Assembly (NCBI GenBank): GCA_003135315.1
Contig: PLBD01000590.1
Span: 4,830-10,079 of the forward strand
DNA from: Acidobacteriaceae bacterium
GTDB taxonomy: Bacteria > Acidobacteriota > Terriglobia > Terriglobales > Acidobacteriaceae
DNA length: 5,250 nucleotides
Direction of reading: 5' to 3'
The notes below the pieces were generated by a model. It worked only from the letters and a program-made list of their open reading frames with translations. It was not told the DNA's origin and ran no database searches. The position numbers were made by a program, and so were the translations under genes. Positions within the stretch are counted from its first letter, which is position 1; every line of letters starts with the position of its first letter. Positions 4,594 to 5,250 of the stretch are shown here, piece after piece.

Positions 4594-5250
4594 GTGCAGT
4601 CCAGCGCTCCTTCTCCCGTCCGTCTCCGTTTTGCGCCTTCGCCGACAGGCTACCTCCATGTCGGCGGCGCGCGCACCGCTCTCTTCAACTGGCTTTTCGC
4701 ACGTCACTACGGCGGCACGCTCGTCCTCCGCATTGAGGACACCGACCTGGAGCGCTCGACGCCTGAGATGGTCGAAGGCATTCTCGTCGGGCTGCGCTGG
4801 CTCGGCATCGACTGGGACGAAGGCCCATTCTTCCAGACCAATCGCATGGAGCTCTACCGTGCGGCGGCCGGGCACCTCCTCAACACCGGTCATGCTTACT
4901 ACTGCTTCTGCGGGAAGGAGCAACTGGAACAGCAGCGCGCCGAAGGAGTGGCGCAGGGCCGCGTCCCGCGTGACGCCTGTCGTAATCTCTCGCGCGACGA
5001 AGCCCAGAACCGCCGCGCTGCCGGCGCTGCTGCCATCCGCTTCGCCGTCCCCGAAGGCGGCGGCACCGCCTTCGACGATGCCGTCTTCGGCCGCGTCGAA
5101 TTCGCCAACTCCGAGATTGAAGACTTCGTTCTGCTGCGCTCCGACGGCGTGCCGACCTATCACCTCAGCGTGGTGGTCGACGACATCGACATGCGCATGA
5201 CGCACATCCTTCGCGGCGCCGATCATCTCTCCAACACGCCCAAGCAGGTG
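4594..5250 (+). CDS. gltX: Glutamyl-tRNA synthetase, N-terminal part (3' end outside window)
   Basis: GluRS attaches glutamate to tRNA-Glu, supplying protein synthesis and, in many bacteria, tetrapyrrole formation. The frame is open from GTG 4594 to the window end, giving 219 residues of a family normally near 470-500. The Rossmann catalytic domain starts with VRLRFAPSPTGYLHVGGAR (9-27), where HVGG (22-25) is the GluRS form of the HIGH motif. RIEDTDLERS (46-55), WLGIDWDEGP (69-78) and the Q81-T82-N83-R84 stretch follow. C104 and C106 (CFC), with C129 further on, correspond to the zinc-binding insertion of GluRS, though the fourth ligand is not obvious. SDGVPTYHLSVVVDDIDM (183-200) and RGADHLSNTPKQV (207-219) are typical; family members more often have RGDDH, so A209 is a mild variant. 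The KMSKS loop and anticodon-binding domain lie beyond the window. GTG 4594 is the only start between the glnS stop and the HVGG motif. Confidence 0.95.
   Translation, partial: MQSSAPSPVRLRFAPSPTGYLHVGGARTALFNWLFARHYGGTLVLRIEDTDLERSTPEMVEGILVGLRWLGIDWDEGPFFQTNRMELYRAAAGHLLNTGHAYYCFCGKEQLEQQRAEGVAQGRVPRDACRNLSRDEAQNRRAAGAAAIRFAVPEGGGTAFDDAVFGRVEFANSEIEDFVLLRSDGVPTYHLSVVVDDIDMRMTHILRGADHLSNTPKQV

Noticed and set aside
4282..5226. Antisense open frame of 314 codons across the glnS-gltX junction
   Set aside because: Both genes underneath are unmistakable synthetases. The antisense product is a compositional shadow rich in Ala, Glu and Val without motifs.

Overview
All recognisable genes in this GC-rich bacterial window lie on the + strand, and most are housekeeping genes. 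From left to right they are: the C-terminal end of a YacL-type PIN/TRAM protein (1-248), a membrane methyltransferase of the isoprenylcysteine carboxyl methyltransferase (ICMT)/PEMT superfamily (378-1073), ispD (1204-1941), ispF (2161-2661), glnS (2860-4593) and the first 219 codons of gltX (4594 to the window end). The order PIN/TRAM - ispD - ispF - gltX matches the yacL-ispD-ispF-gltX block of Bacillus subtilis, with a methyltransferase and glnS inserted. The protein sequences, the overall base composition and the palindromic intergenic element between ispD and ispF suggest a member of the Acidobacteriota (Terriglobia/Koribacter-like). That assignment rests on recall of such genomes and no search was run.

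Functionally, IspD and IspF carry out two steps of the MEP (non-mevalonate) isoprenoid pathway: formation of CDP-methylerythritol, and cyclisation to methylerythritol cyclodiphosphate after IspE. GlnS and GltX are the paralogous class I synthetases that charge tRNA-Gln and tRNA-Glu. Finding a GlnRS shows that this organism can make Gln-tRNA directly. The methyltransferase has no assignable substrate; its position next to isoprenoid genes is suggestive only.

The spacers hold most of the unexplained structure. Two hairpins follow the PIN/TRAM gene. A promoter-like pair lies so close to ispD that the transcript would be nearly leaderless. Three consecutive hairpins (1983-2113) fill the ispD-ispF gap and create a spurious 61-codon N-terminal extension of ispF. 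The 198-bp spacer before glnS contains a perfect 10-bp inverted repeat enclosing smaller stems, then an AT-centred palindrome. glnS and gltX abut with no spacer and are in the same frame, separated only by one TAG codon. I see no RNA gene, CRISPR array, transposase or obvious novel multi-gene system. The window is essentially conserved core genome with some interesting junctions.
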